DNA of 12,980 bases from Chromatiaceae bacterium (GTDB lineage Bacteria; Pseudomonadota; Gammaproteobacteria; Chromatiales; Chromatiaceae), in the NCBI GenBank assembly GCA_012962365.1, contig DTXR01000585.1, positions 1 to 12,980 on the forward strand. The letters run 5' to 3'. Shown here piece by piece: positions 7,342-12,980 of the stretch (the first letter of the stretch is position 1; every line of letters starts with the position of its first letter). The translations under genes and the position numbers were made by a program. Below the pieces are notes generated by a model, which did not search any database, was not told the DNA's origin, and saw only the letters and a list, made by a program, of their open reading frames with translations.

Positions 7342-8379
7342 TCAGTCTGACAACTTCCACGGCAGCATCTCCCCTGCCCCCAGAGGCACCAGCTCCTCAT
7401 TGCCGAAACGCAACATCTGCGGCACTTGCCAGGGGCTGCGTTCCAGGGTGATGCTGTCCCTGTTTCTGGGCAGCCCGTAGAAATCTGCACCATGGAATGA
7501 AGCAAACGCCTCGAGTTTATCCAATGCGCCGGCATCATCGAACACCTGGGCATAAAACTCGATAGCAGCGTGAGCACTGTACATGCCGGCACAACCACAG
7601 CTGCTCTCCTTGGCGCTTTTCGCATGGGGTGCGCTGTCTGTACCCAGGAAGAAACGCGGATCACCACTGGTGGCCGCCTCCACCAGTGCCTGTCGATGGG
7701 CTTCCCGTTTCAGCACGGGCAGACAATAGTGATGCGGGCTGATGCCGCCCTGGAACAGGGCATTGCGGTTCATCAGCAGATGCTGTGGCGTGATAGTCGC
7801 CCCCAAGCGATCCGGTGTGTCTTTCACCAGGGCGACGGCTTCCACGGTGGTAATGTGTTCGAACACGACCTTCAAGGCAGGGATTGTTTGCAATAACGGC
7901 AACAACACGCGATCGATGAACACCGCCTCCCGATCGAACACATCGACCTGTGGATCCACAACCTCGCCATGTACCAGCAGCGGCAGGTTCTCCTCTGCCA
8001 TGACCTCCAACACAGGATAGACCCGGGTCAGATCCTTTACTCCAGCATCTGAGTTGGTGGTTGCACCGGCAGGATAATACTTCACTGCCTGTACCACGCC
8101 TGACGCACTGGCTTGGCGAATGTCCGATGCACGGGTCTGTCCTGTAAGGTACAGGGTCATCAGGGGGTCGAAACTGCAATTGTCCGGCACTGCTGCCAAA
8201 ATGCGCTGTCGATAGGCAACAGCCTGATCCACATTCACCACCGGTGGCTTGAGATTGGGCATGACAATGGCGCGGGCAAAGCGTCGCGCCGTGTGTGGCA
8301 CGATATCTGCCAGTACATGGCCGTCACGCAGATGCAAATGCCAGTCGTCCGGGCGGGTGATGGTCAGGGTATTTGTCAT
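7342..8379 (-). CDS. pyrC: Dihydroorotase, class II (homodimeric E. coli type)
   Basis: Cytosolic zinc amidohydrolase that cyclises carbamoyl-aspartate to dihydroorotate, the third step of de novo pyrimidine synthesis. The 345-aa length fits the E. coli enzyme (about 348). All expected metal and catalytic residues are visible: H14 and H16 in [10 protein letters not shown], the lysine to be carboxylated K100 in [17 protein letters not shown]137 in LLVHGEV, H175 in FEHITT, and D248 with H252 in GTDSAPH. Each is offset by two from E. coli numbering. The start is ATG at 8379; only a weak, distant AAGG precedes it. The gene follows the hsp20 cluster on the same strand but lies beyond a strong terminator, so it is probably transcribed separately or attenuated. 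TAGAAT just upstream could be a -10 box, without a good -35. Confidence 0.97.
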   Translation of the reverse strand: MTNTLTITRPDDWHLHLRDGHVLADIVPHTARRFARAIVMPNLKPPVVNVDQAVAYRQRILAAVPDNCSFDPLMTLYLTGQTRASDIRQASASGVVQAVKYYPAGATTNSDAGVKDLTRVYPVLEVMAEENLPLLVHGEVVDPQVDVFDREAVFIDRVLLPLLQTIPALKVVFEHITTVEAVALVKDTPDRLGATITPQHLLMNRNALFQGGISPHHYCLPVLKREAHRQALVEAATSGDPRFFLGTDSAPHAKSAKESSCGCAGMYSAHAAIEFYAQVFDDAGALDKLEAFASFHGADFYGLPRNRDSITLERSPWQVPQMLRFGNEELVPLGAGEMLPWKLSD

Positions 8380-8415
8380 AGGAGTGTAGCCTTGAAAAAC
8401 AGTGCTTCTATTCTA

Positions 8416-8462
8416 CCGGTATTGCGCGCAGAGAAAAGGCGCAACACCTGCCGGTATTGCGC
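8416..8462. repeat. 12-bp direct repeat CCGGTATTGCGC in the pyrC leader
   Basis: CCGGTATTGCGC occurs at 8416-8427 and again at 8451-8462. The second copy contributes to the loop and one arm of the adjacent terminator hairpin. The first copy could pair with the other arm (TTGCGC 8422-8427 with GCGCAA 8439-8444), creating a competing fold. Confidence 0.7.
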
Positions 8463-8478
8463 CTTTTCTCGTTTTTTT
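8431..8478. terminator. Strong hairpin terminator between hsp20 and pyrC, bidirectional
   Basis: GAGAAAAGGCGCAA (8431-8444) pairs perfectly with TTGCGCCTTTTCTC (8457-8470), a 14-bp stem with a 12-base loop. On the plus strand it is followed by seven T (8472-8478). On the minus strand, the direction of hsp20 transcription, the core GGCGCAA/TTGCGCC stem is followed by TTTTCTC. It should therefore end hsp20 transcripts and also block plus-strand readthrough. Confidence 0.8.
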
Positions 8479-8483
8479 GCCTG

Positions 8484-8882
8484 TCAGTCTACCTGTACCT
8501 CAATCTTGCGCGGCTTGTGTTCTTCGCGCTTGGGAATGCGCAAAGTCAGTACGCCGTGTTTCAGGTTGGCTTCTACCTTTTCTGTGTCCATTTCGCTACC
8601 CAGCGTGAAGCTGCGCCGATAGTGCGTGGCGCGAATATCCGCATACAATGGCTCCATTCCTTCCGCCATGGGAATCTCCGCATCACCCTCGATAGTCAGC
8701 GTATCGCCCTCGACTTTGACGTTCAGGCGCTCTTTAGAAATGCCGGGCATATCGGCGTGCAAGGTAATGCCGCTTTCATCCTCGAAGATATCCACTGCGG
8801 GACGCATCACAGGTTCAGCCTGTTTCAGAGCGGGTTGAACTTCAGTATCGGTCTTTTTGGCAAGTTCTGTTTTGTCATTCAT
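8484..8882 (-). CDS. Small heat shock protein, Hsp20/alpha-crystallin family
   Basis: Cytosolic ATP-independent holdase (132 aa) that binds unfolding proteins until Hsp70/ClpB act. The alpha-crystallin domain spans about residues 27-132, with VDIFEDESGITLHADMPG at its start and the diagnostic KHGVLTLRIPK near 108-118. An I-x-V/I-like tail (KIEVQV) could dock into neighbouring subunits. The N-terminal arm is short, charged and probably disordered. Start: the ATG at 8882 has GGAGG eight bases upstream. An in-frame GTG at 8891 lies directly on that ribosome site and is not the likely start. The gene is 24 bases downstream of another hsp20, so the two form a bicistron. It ends just before the hairpin terminator. 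Confidence 0.95.
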   Translation of the reverse strand: MNDKTELAKKTDTEVQPALKQAEPVMRPAVDIFEDESGITLHADMPGISKERLNVKVEGDTLTIEGDAEIPMAEGMEPLYADIRATHYRRSFTLGSEMDTEKVEANLKHGVLTLRIPKREEHKPRKIEVQVD

Positions 8883-8906
8883 TTTGTTCACCTCCGTTTC
8901 TCTTGT

Positions 8907-9332
8907 TCAGCTGACCTTGATCTGCTTGGGTTTGCTGGACTCCTTGCGCTTCAACCTGACGTGCAGGACGCCATCCTTATAGTTTGCATCCACTCGCTCA
9001 GGGTCGATGTCTTCCGGCAGACTGAAGGTACGGCGAAACGTACCGTCAAAGCGCTCGTTCCGATAATAGCTTGCACCTTCTTCCCGAATGATGCGGCGCT
9101 CACCGGCAACATTCAGCACATTGTTCTGTATAGCAATATCCAGTGTTGCAGGGTCTACACCTGGCGCAAAGAAATAGACATCAACTTCTTCCGCCGTGCT
9201 GCCGACATTCACCGGCGGGAAAGATCCGGCAGACGAGCGGATGCCATTTGCCCATGGCGTAGCACCGAACGCAGATTCCACTTCCCGCTGAATACGTTGT
9301 AGTTCATCAAACAAACCTGTTGTTCCAAACAT
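8907..9332 (-). CDS. Small heat shock protein, Hsp20/alpha-crystallin family
   Basis: Cytosolic holdase (141 aa), distinct in sequence from the downstream hsp20. The N-terminal arm MFGTTGLFDELQRIQREVES resembles classical bacterial class A sHsps. The alpha-crystallin domain lies at about residues 40-141, with VNVGSTAEEVDVYFFAPG, the loop RNERFDGTFRRTFSLPEDID, and YKDGVLHVRLKRK near 118-130. The tail KQIKVS carries an I-x-V motif. The start ATG has a strong AGGAGG seven bases upstream, which lies within a small hairpin. A sigma-32-like promoter precedes it by about 40 bases, separating this hsp20 pair from cbpM although all lie on one strand. Confidence 0.96.
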   Translation of the reverse strand: MFGTTGLFDELQRIQREVESAFGATPWANGIRSSAGSFPPVNVGSTAEEVDVYFFAPGVDPATLDIAIQNNVLNVAGERRIIREEGASYYRNERFDGTFRRTFSLPEDIDPERVDANYKDGVLHVRLKRKESSKPKQIKVS

Positions 9333-9350
9333 ATCAATACCTCCTGATAC
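9331..9350 (-). promoter_or_regulatory. Hairpin enclosing the hsp20 ribosome site, possible RNA thermometer
   Basis: On the minus strand GTATCA (9350-9345) can pair with TGATAT (9336-9331), six pairs including one G-U. The loop is GGAGGTAT, which contains most of the Shine-Dalgarno; the first two bases of the start codon are in the stem. A weak A-U stem at a heat-shock gene is the expected form of a simple thermometer, but so short a stem may not matter. Confidence 0.3.
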
Positions 9351-9368
9351 TCATACTCTATGTTTTTT

Positions 9369-9396
9369 ACGTAGGGTTCGAAAATGAGATTTCAAG
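9369..9396 (-). promoter_or_regulatory. Sigma-32-like heat-shock promoter for the hsp20 pair
   Basis: On the minus strand, CTTGAAA (9396-9390) is an exact match to the sigma-32 -35 consensus. It is followed after 13 bases by CCCTACGT (9376-9369), a partial match to CCCCATNT. It lies in the 93-base gap between cbpM and hsp20. Confidence 0.65.
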
Positions 9397-9425
9397 GCCT
9401 CTTCTGCTAAAAAACCATTTCGATC

Positions 9426-9737
9426 TTAGCAACGGCTTTTGAAGCGATGGAGTTGCTGCCTGAGATCCTGTATTTCGTCGAGCAACTCCAAGGCCAGCGC
9501 AGCGCCGGACAGGTTGACTCCCAGGTCTCTTTGCAGATGCAAGACTGTTCGGGCACGATGCAGCTCAGGCGCAGAAAACTGCCAGCGGGCGATCCCGGTT
9601 CCTCGCGGTTCAAGGATGCCTTCGTCCACCAGTTCCATGACCCATTCGGCATGCATGGCGCAGGCCCGGCTTAGTTCAGCCAATGTCAGCATGCAGTCGT
9701 CGTCCAGCAGAACACCATTCAGGATTTCATCGCTCAT
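9426..9737 (-). CDS. cbpM: CbpM-type chaperone modulator, MerR-like helix-turn-helix fold
   Basis: Small cytosolic protein (103 aa) whose family binds the J-domain of CbpA and inhibits its stimulation of DnaK. The length is close to E. coli CbpM. Visible family pattern: LTLAELSRACAMHAEWVMELVDEGILEPRG (residues 17-46, a winged-helix-like segment), W52-Q-F, then RDLGVNLSGAALALELLDEIQDLRQQL (70-96), a helix likely used for dimer or partner contact. The ATG at 9737 has GGGAG eight bases upstream and lies only three bases after the cbpA stop, so the pair is co-translated, as expected for a chaperone and its dedicated regulator. In other bacteria this family can be confused with MerR regulators; the neighbouring cbpA settles the call. 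Confidence 0.93.
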   Translation of the reverse strand: MSDEILNGVLLDDDCMLTLAELSRACAMHAEWVMELVDEGILEPRGTGIARWQFSAPELHRARTVLHLQRDLGVNLSGAALALELLDEIQDLRQQLHRFKSRC

Positions 9738-9740
9738 GTT

Positions 9741-10700
9741 CTACACTCCCAGTGCTGCACGTGGATTGAATGGCAGCTCCTGTTTCATCTTTTCATACAA
9801 GACTTTGGCTTTGTCTGAAGCAGCAGGCGGCAAAACGATTTTCAGCTGCACGTAGAAATCGCCGGGCTGTCTCCCCGGAATGCCCTTGCCCTTGAGGCGC
9901 ATTTTTTTACCGCTGCCGGAATCGGGAGGAATCCTTAGATCCAGCACACCTGCAGGCGTGGGAACCTTCACTTTGCCGCCAAGTGCGGCCTCCCACGGCG
10001 CTACGGGCAGCTCCAGATAGACATCCCTGCCCTCCACTCTGTAGAAAGGATGGGGCTTGAATTCGATTTCCAAGTACAGATCTCCGCTGCCTCCCTGCCC
10101 CATTCCTGGGGCGCCCTGACCGGCGAGGCGAATCTGTTGCCCCTGTTTAACGCCTTTTGGAATGCGAACCTTCAGCGTACGTTGTTTCGTGATGACGTGA
10201 CCTGAAGGATCAACCTCTGGCACCTGCAGGGTGATATTCCTGGTCGCACCCTGGTAGGCATCTTCCAGGTCGATCAACACCTTGGCGTGGTGATCCTGTC
10301 CGCGCATATGAAAGCCGCGCTGACTGGCTCCGGCCCCGGTGAATCCACCACTTCGCTGACCAAACAGTGACTCGAAGAAATCACTGTAGGCTTGAGAATC
10401 TCCACCGCCGCCGGTAAATCCACCACCGCTGAATTCAAAGCCGGCGTCCCAGTCCGGAGGCGGGTTGAAGTCCTGACCCGCTTTCCAGTTCTTGCCCAAC
10501 TGATCATAGGCAGCCCGCTTTTCAGGGTCTTTCAGCACTTCATAGGCTTCGCCGAGGCGCTTGAACTTTTCTTCGGCATCCGCTTCCTTGCTCACATCAG
10601 GATGATACTTGCGGGCCAGCTTGCGATAGGCACGCTTGATCTCATCCTGAGTGGCATCACGCTTGACGCCCATCACCTCATAGTAGTCTTCAAACTCCAC
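9741..10700 (-). CDS. cbpA: Curved DNA-binding protein CbpA, DnaJ-type co-chaperone
   Basis: J-domain protein (319 aa) that stimulates the DnaK ATPase and delivers clients; E. coli CbpA also binds curved DNA. The J-domain is at residues 4-70 with the essential HPD at 33-35 (KYHPDVS). A Gly/Phe-rich linker runs about 86-130, and two C-terminal beta client-binding domains about 137-225 and 226-295, with a short dimerisation tail. There is no zinc finger (no CxxCxGxG), which separates it from DnaJ. Start: GTG at 10700 with AGGAG six bases upstream; the ribosome site lies at the end of htrA, whose stop is 13 bases away. An ATG at 10705 is out of frame. The next gene is cbpM. Confidence 0.96.
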   Translation of the reverse strand: MEFEDYYEVMGVKRDATQDEIKRAYRKLARKYHPDVSKEADAEEKFKRLGEAYEVLKDPEKRAAYDQLGKNWKAGQDFNPPPDWDAGFEFSGGGFTGGGGDSQAYSDFFESLFGQRSGGFTGAGASQRGFHMRGQDHHAKVLIDLEDAYQGATRNITLQVPEVDPSGHVITKQRTLKVRIPKGVKQGQQIRLAGQGAPGMGQGGSGDLYLEIEFKPHPFYRVEGRDVYLELPVAPWEAALGGKVKVPTPAGVLDLRIPPDSGSGKKMRLKGKGIPGRQPGDFYVQLKIVLPPAASDKAKVLYEKMKQELPFNPRAALGV

Positions 10701-10713
10701 GTCATACTCCTGA

Positions 10714-12078
10714 CTAGCGAATCACAACGAACAAGGCACCATTACCCCGCACGACATTCAATAATAAATCTCTCCTGCCCGCTTGAGCGGCCAGTGCGGA
10801 AAACTCCATCAATGATCCTACCGGCTGGCGGTTTACAGACACGATGACATCACCGGAGCGCAGCCCTGCTTCCCAGGCTGGACTGTTGCGCCGGACTTTG
10901 ACGACTTCGACGCCTCCAGTTTCGGCAAGCGGATGCTTGTCATCGAGATTTCCCAGCAAGGCGCCCTCCAGCCGCTTGTTGAATTTGGATCCTTCCGCCC
11001 TGGCATCCTTCGGCAAGGCAATGGTTGCTCTGATGTTTTTCTTCTTTCCATCCCGTATCACTTTCAGGTCGATAGTACTGCCTGCACGTAACATGCCTAC
11101 CGCATTGCGCAGCGCCCCGCCATCGGCAACTTCCTTGCCGTCGATAGCGACGATGATATCTCCGGAAACCAAGCCAGCCTTATCCGCCGCAGAACCGGGC
11201 AGTACCTGGGTTACGACGGCCCCCCAATGGTTGTCGATGCCAAAAGCACTGGCCAGCTCACGTGTCATGTCTTGCATGACCACACCGAGTTGTCCGCGTT
11301 GTACCTCGCCATACTGAGCCAATTGGGCAACGATCGCCTTGACCATGGTTGCCGGTATGGCAAAACCGATGCCGATATTGCCACCGCCCCCAATGATGGC
11401 GGTATTGATACCCACCAGTTTTCCTCGGGTAGTTACCAGGGCGCCACCCGAATTCCCCGGGTTGATGGAGGCATCGGTCTGGATAAAATCCTCATAACCT
11501 TCGATACCCAGGCCAGTACGCCCCAGCGCACTAACGATACCGTAGGTAACTGTCTGCCCGAGACCGAAGGGGTTGCCGATGGCAACCACAAAATCGCCTA
11601 CTCTCAGGTATTCCGAATCCGACAGCGGAAGAGCTGTCAGCTTGTCTGCGTCGATTTGCAGCAAGGCGATATCCACTGCGGGATCTTTCCCAAGCAACTT
11701 CGCTGTGAAACTGCGTTGATCCCGCAACGTCACCATGATCTCGTCCGCCCCATCGACGACATGGTGATTGGTGATTACCCAGCCTTTATCTGCATCGACT
11801 ATAACGCCGGACCCCAGACTCTGGGACTTCTTCTGCACCGGGCGATCCCTGTAGGCAAAGGGCTGGAGAAAGAAAGGGTCCAGCAGAAGTTGGCGTTGCT
11901 TCGACCCAACCATCTTGCTTGTGGAAATATTCACCACGGCGGGCAAAACTTTTTCCAGAACAGGCGCGATGCTGTGTCCCGGTGGTGGCGGCGCAGCCAA
12001 CCCTGCGATCGGAAAGAAAATCAGCAACAGCAGAAATACTGCCTGAATACCACGTTTTCGGGTATGGGTAATCAACAT
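10714..12078 (-). CDS. HtrA/Deg-family periplasmic serine protease (DegQ/DegP type)
   Basis: Periplasmic trypsin-fold protease and chaperone (454 aa, DegQ-like length) that degrades misfolded envelope proteins. Residues 1-29 form a signal peptide: THTRKRG, a hydrophobic run, then AGLAA before PPPPG. The catalytic triad is visible: H106 in VITNHHVV, D136 in [10 protein letters not shown] and S210 in [12 protein letters not shown]1 is about residues 262-355 ([16 protein letters not shown]) and PDZ2 about 370-454. Start: the ATG at 12078 has GGAGGAG (12092-12086) at ideal spacing and begins directly with the signal peptide. The frame is open upstream to 12156, but that adds residues before the signal sequence. 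The gene sits between a cytosolic Hsp20 and CbpA. No convincing sigma-E promoter is seen in the 117-base upstream gap, which shows only a run of seven G, so expression probably comes from the sigma-32-like promoter further upstream. Confidence 0.96.
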   Translation of the reverse strand: MLITHTRKRGIQAVFLLLLIFFPIAGLAAPPPPGHSIAPVLEKVLPAVVNISTSKMVGSKQRQLLLDPFFLQPFAYRDRPVQKKSQSLGSGVIVDADKGWVITNHHVVDGADEIMVTLRDQRSFTAKLLGKDPAVDIALLQIDADKLTALPLSDSEYLRVGDFVVAIGNPFGLGQTVTYGIVSALGRTGLGIEGYEDFIQTDASINPGNSGGALVTTRGKLVGINTAIIGGGGNIGIGFAIPATMVKAIVAQLAQYGEVQRGQLGVVMQDMTRELASAFGIDNHWGAVVTQVLPGSAADKAGLVSGDIIVAIDGKEVADGGALRNAVGMLRAGSTIDLKVIRDGKKKNIRATIALPKDARAEGSKFNKRLEGALLGNLDDKHPLAETGGVEVVKVRRNSPAWEAGLRSGDVIVSVNRQPVGSLMEFSALAAQAGRRDLLLNVVRGNGALFVVIR

Positions 12079-12195
12079 CAACAGGCTCCTCCGGCGCCCT
12101 GAAACGACGCCCGTAACATTAACAAAGAAATCCCCCCCAGCATACGGCAACCCCACAGAACAACATACCTGCCTACTCCTGTGAGATTGACCTGC

Positions 12196-12690
12196 TTACT
12201 TGATCTTGACGTCAATTCTGTGGCGACGTGCTGCCGACGATTTAGGTAATTCAACTCGCAAGACGCCGCGTTTATAGCTGGCCTTGGCCTCATCTGCGAT
12301 TACATCTTCAGGTAGTGGCAATGCACGTTCGAAACTGCCGTAAGCGCACTCGACAATATGGTAACGACCCTCGGTATGCTCGCGTTCAATATTTTTTTGG
12401 CCGCGGATGACCAAATAGTTCTCCACCACCTCGATATTGAAATCCGACCCTTCCATTCCAGGAGCCTCGACGCGTACGACAACCTTGTCGTTATCGTCAT
12501 ATACCTCCGAAGCAAGCAGCCCCCAGCCCGTGCTGCGTGCCGCCAGTTCATGAGAGTCTGCGCTGTCTTCACTACTGCGGGAAAACCGCGTGATAGCATT
12601 GGCGGCACGCCGATACAAATGCTGCCAGCCATCCACCAGGCTGTCCCAGGCCTGACTCATACCATTCTTGATTTGTTGCAAGGTAGACAT
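12196..12690 (-). CDS. Small heat shock protein, Hsp20 family, long N-terminal arm
   Basis: Third Hsp20-type holdase of the window (164 aa). The N-terminal arm of about 60 residues (LQQIKNGMSQAWDSLVDGWQ onward) is amphipathic and differs from those of the other two sHsps. The alpha-crystallin domain spans about 62-162, with DKVVVRVEAPGMEGSDFNIEV, a loop YGSFERALPLPEDV, and YKRGVLRVELPK at 139-150. The tail RIDVKIK holds I-x-V and V-x-I. Start: ATG at 12690 has GGAGG eight bases upstream; the in-frame ATG at 12714 has none. It is the first gene after a strong sigma-32-like promoter and probably heads the run hsp20-htrA-cbpA-cbpM. Confidence 0.94.
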   Translation of the reverse strand: MSTLQQIKNGMSQAWDSLVDGWQHLYRRAANAITRFSRSSEDSADSHELAARSTGWGLLASEVYDDNDKVVVRVEAPGMEGSDFNIEVVENYLVIRGQKNIEREHTEGRYHIVECAYGSFERALPLPEDVIADEAKASYKRGVLRVELPKSSAARRHRIDVKIK

Positions 12691-12756
12691 TGAAAATTCC
12701 TCCATTCGGTTCATTTTGTTTCAGTCACGAACATTCTCACTCCTGACCTGCGGCAA

Positions 12757-12785
12757 ATATGGGTATCGTGCTGATCGAATTCAAG
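12757..12785 (-). promoter_or_regulatory. Sigma-32-like promoter heading the hsp20-htrA-cbpA-cbpM genes
   Basis: On the minus strand, CTTGAAT (12785-12779) matches 6/7 of CTTGAAA. After 14 bases ACCCATAT (12764-12757) matches 7/8 of CCCCATNT. A transcript would start near 12750, leaving a leader of about 60 bases before the hsp20 start. Confidence 0.72.
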
Positions 12786-12825
12786 AGTAGAATCAAAGAA
12801 CAATAAGAATGCCTGAATACAAGCT

Positions 12826-12854
12826 ATTGAAACTGACCTGATTTGTTCCCATGT
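12826..12854 (+). promoter_or_regulatory. Sigma-32-like promoter for the gene at the right edge
   Basis: On the plus strand, ATTGAAA (12826-12832) matches 6/7 of the -35 consensus. After 14 bases TCCCATGT (12847-12854) matches 7/8 of CCCCATNT. It points away from the minus-strand promoter 40 bases to its left and towards the gene at 12921. Confidence 0.65.
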
Positions 12855-12858
12855 GTAT

Positions 12859-12877
12859 GAGATATTGTTCATATCTC
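12859..12877 (+). other. Perfect 7-bp inverted repeat at the expected transcript 5' end
   Basis: GAGATAT (12859-12865), loop TGTTC, ATATCTC (12871-12877). Transcription from the adjacent sigma-32-like promoter would begin near 12860, so the mRNA would open with this stem-loop. It could protect the 5' end from decay, or be an operator if protein-bound. Confidence 0.45.
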
Positions 12878-12920
12878 TATCATTATTGATGTTTTGAAAG
12901 TGACCTTATTGGAGGACGAA

Positions 12921-12980
12921 ATGAAAAAGAACAATCTGGTACTTGGTATGGTGGCGGCACTCAGCCTGACTGTGACCGGT
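12921..12980 (+). CDS. Start of an exported protein, cut by the window edge
   Basis: Only 20 codons are visible: ATG at 12921 with GGAGG five bases upstream (12911-12915). The peptide begins MKKN and continues with LVLGMVAALSLTVTG, a positively charged start followed by a hydrophobic stretch. This is the n- and h-region of a signal peptide, so the product is probably exported to the periplasm or outer membrane. A lipobox may follow but lies outside. The sigma-32-like promoter and the 5' stem-loop upstream suggest heat-shock control shared with the divergent hsp20-htrA genes. The family cannot be named from 20 residues. Confidence 0.8.
   Translation, partial: MKKNNLVLGMVAALSLTVTG

Noticed and set aside
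9405..9430. T-run after cbpM as an intrinsic terminator
   Set aside because: The six T on the minus strand are not preceded by a GC-rich stem; only a weak GCTAA/TTAGC pairing is possible.
12079..12195. Sigma-E promoter or terminator in the gap before htrA
   Set aside because: No GGAACTT/TCAAA-like pair and no stable hairpin with a T-tract were found.
8484..12690. The chaperone cluster as a transmissible locus of stress tolerance
   Set aside because: The hallmark genes of that locus are missing and no mobility gene or attachment site is visible.
1..12980. CRISPR arrays, tRNA or rRNA genes, insertion sequences
   Set aside because: No regularly spaced repeats, cloverleaf-like runs, rRNA motifs or transposase frames were seen.

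Overview
The window reads as chromosomal DNA of a gammaproteobacterium of moderate GC. E. coli-type class II dihydroorotase, CbpA/CbpM and sigma-32-like promoters support this. The left half suggests, but does not prove, an autotrophic or sulfur-oxidising lifestyle. No genus is assigned.

Left block (about 1-7280): an inorganic-anion block. It holds a SulP anion transporter (+), a convergent gene for a protein that looks like an LCIB/LCIC-type (beta-like) carbonic anhydrase (-), then a divergent pair of transporter genes (+): an SLC13/DASS permease with two TrkA-C (RCK_C) domains, and a second SulP whose GTG start overlaps the permease stop codon. The block is bracketed by two inverted copies of a 61-bp element (3-63 and 7217-7277, 52/61 identical). 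A zinc-type carbonic anhydrase candidate among three anion carriers fits bicarbonate/CO2 handling. Sulfate import or export by the carriers is equally allowed by the sequence.

Middle (7342-8379, -): pyrC, dihydroorotase, with all metal ligands present. It is separated from the next block by a strong bidirectional hairpin terminator containing a 12-bp direct repeat.

Right block (8484-12690, all -): a proteostasis cluster. In transcription order it is hsp20, htrA/degQ-type protease, cbpA (J-domain co-chaperone), cbpM (CbpA modulator), hsp20, hsp20. Sigma-32-like promoters lie before the first hsp20 and before the hsp20 pair. A third, on the opposite strand, faces a gene entering at the right edge (12921, + strand), which encodes a signal-peptide-like N-terminus. 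The divergent region 12757-12854 therefore looks like a back-to-back heat-shock control region. Cytosolic holdases, an Hsp70 co-chaperone with its regulator, and a periplasmic protease-chaperone would be induced together.

No tRNA, rRNA, CRISPR, transposase or phage gene is visible. No gene-free stretch exceeds about 240 bases.
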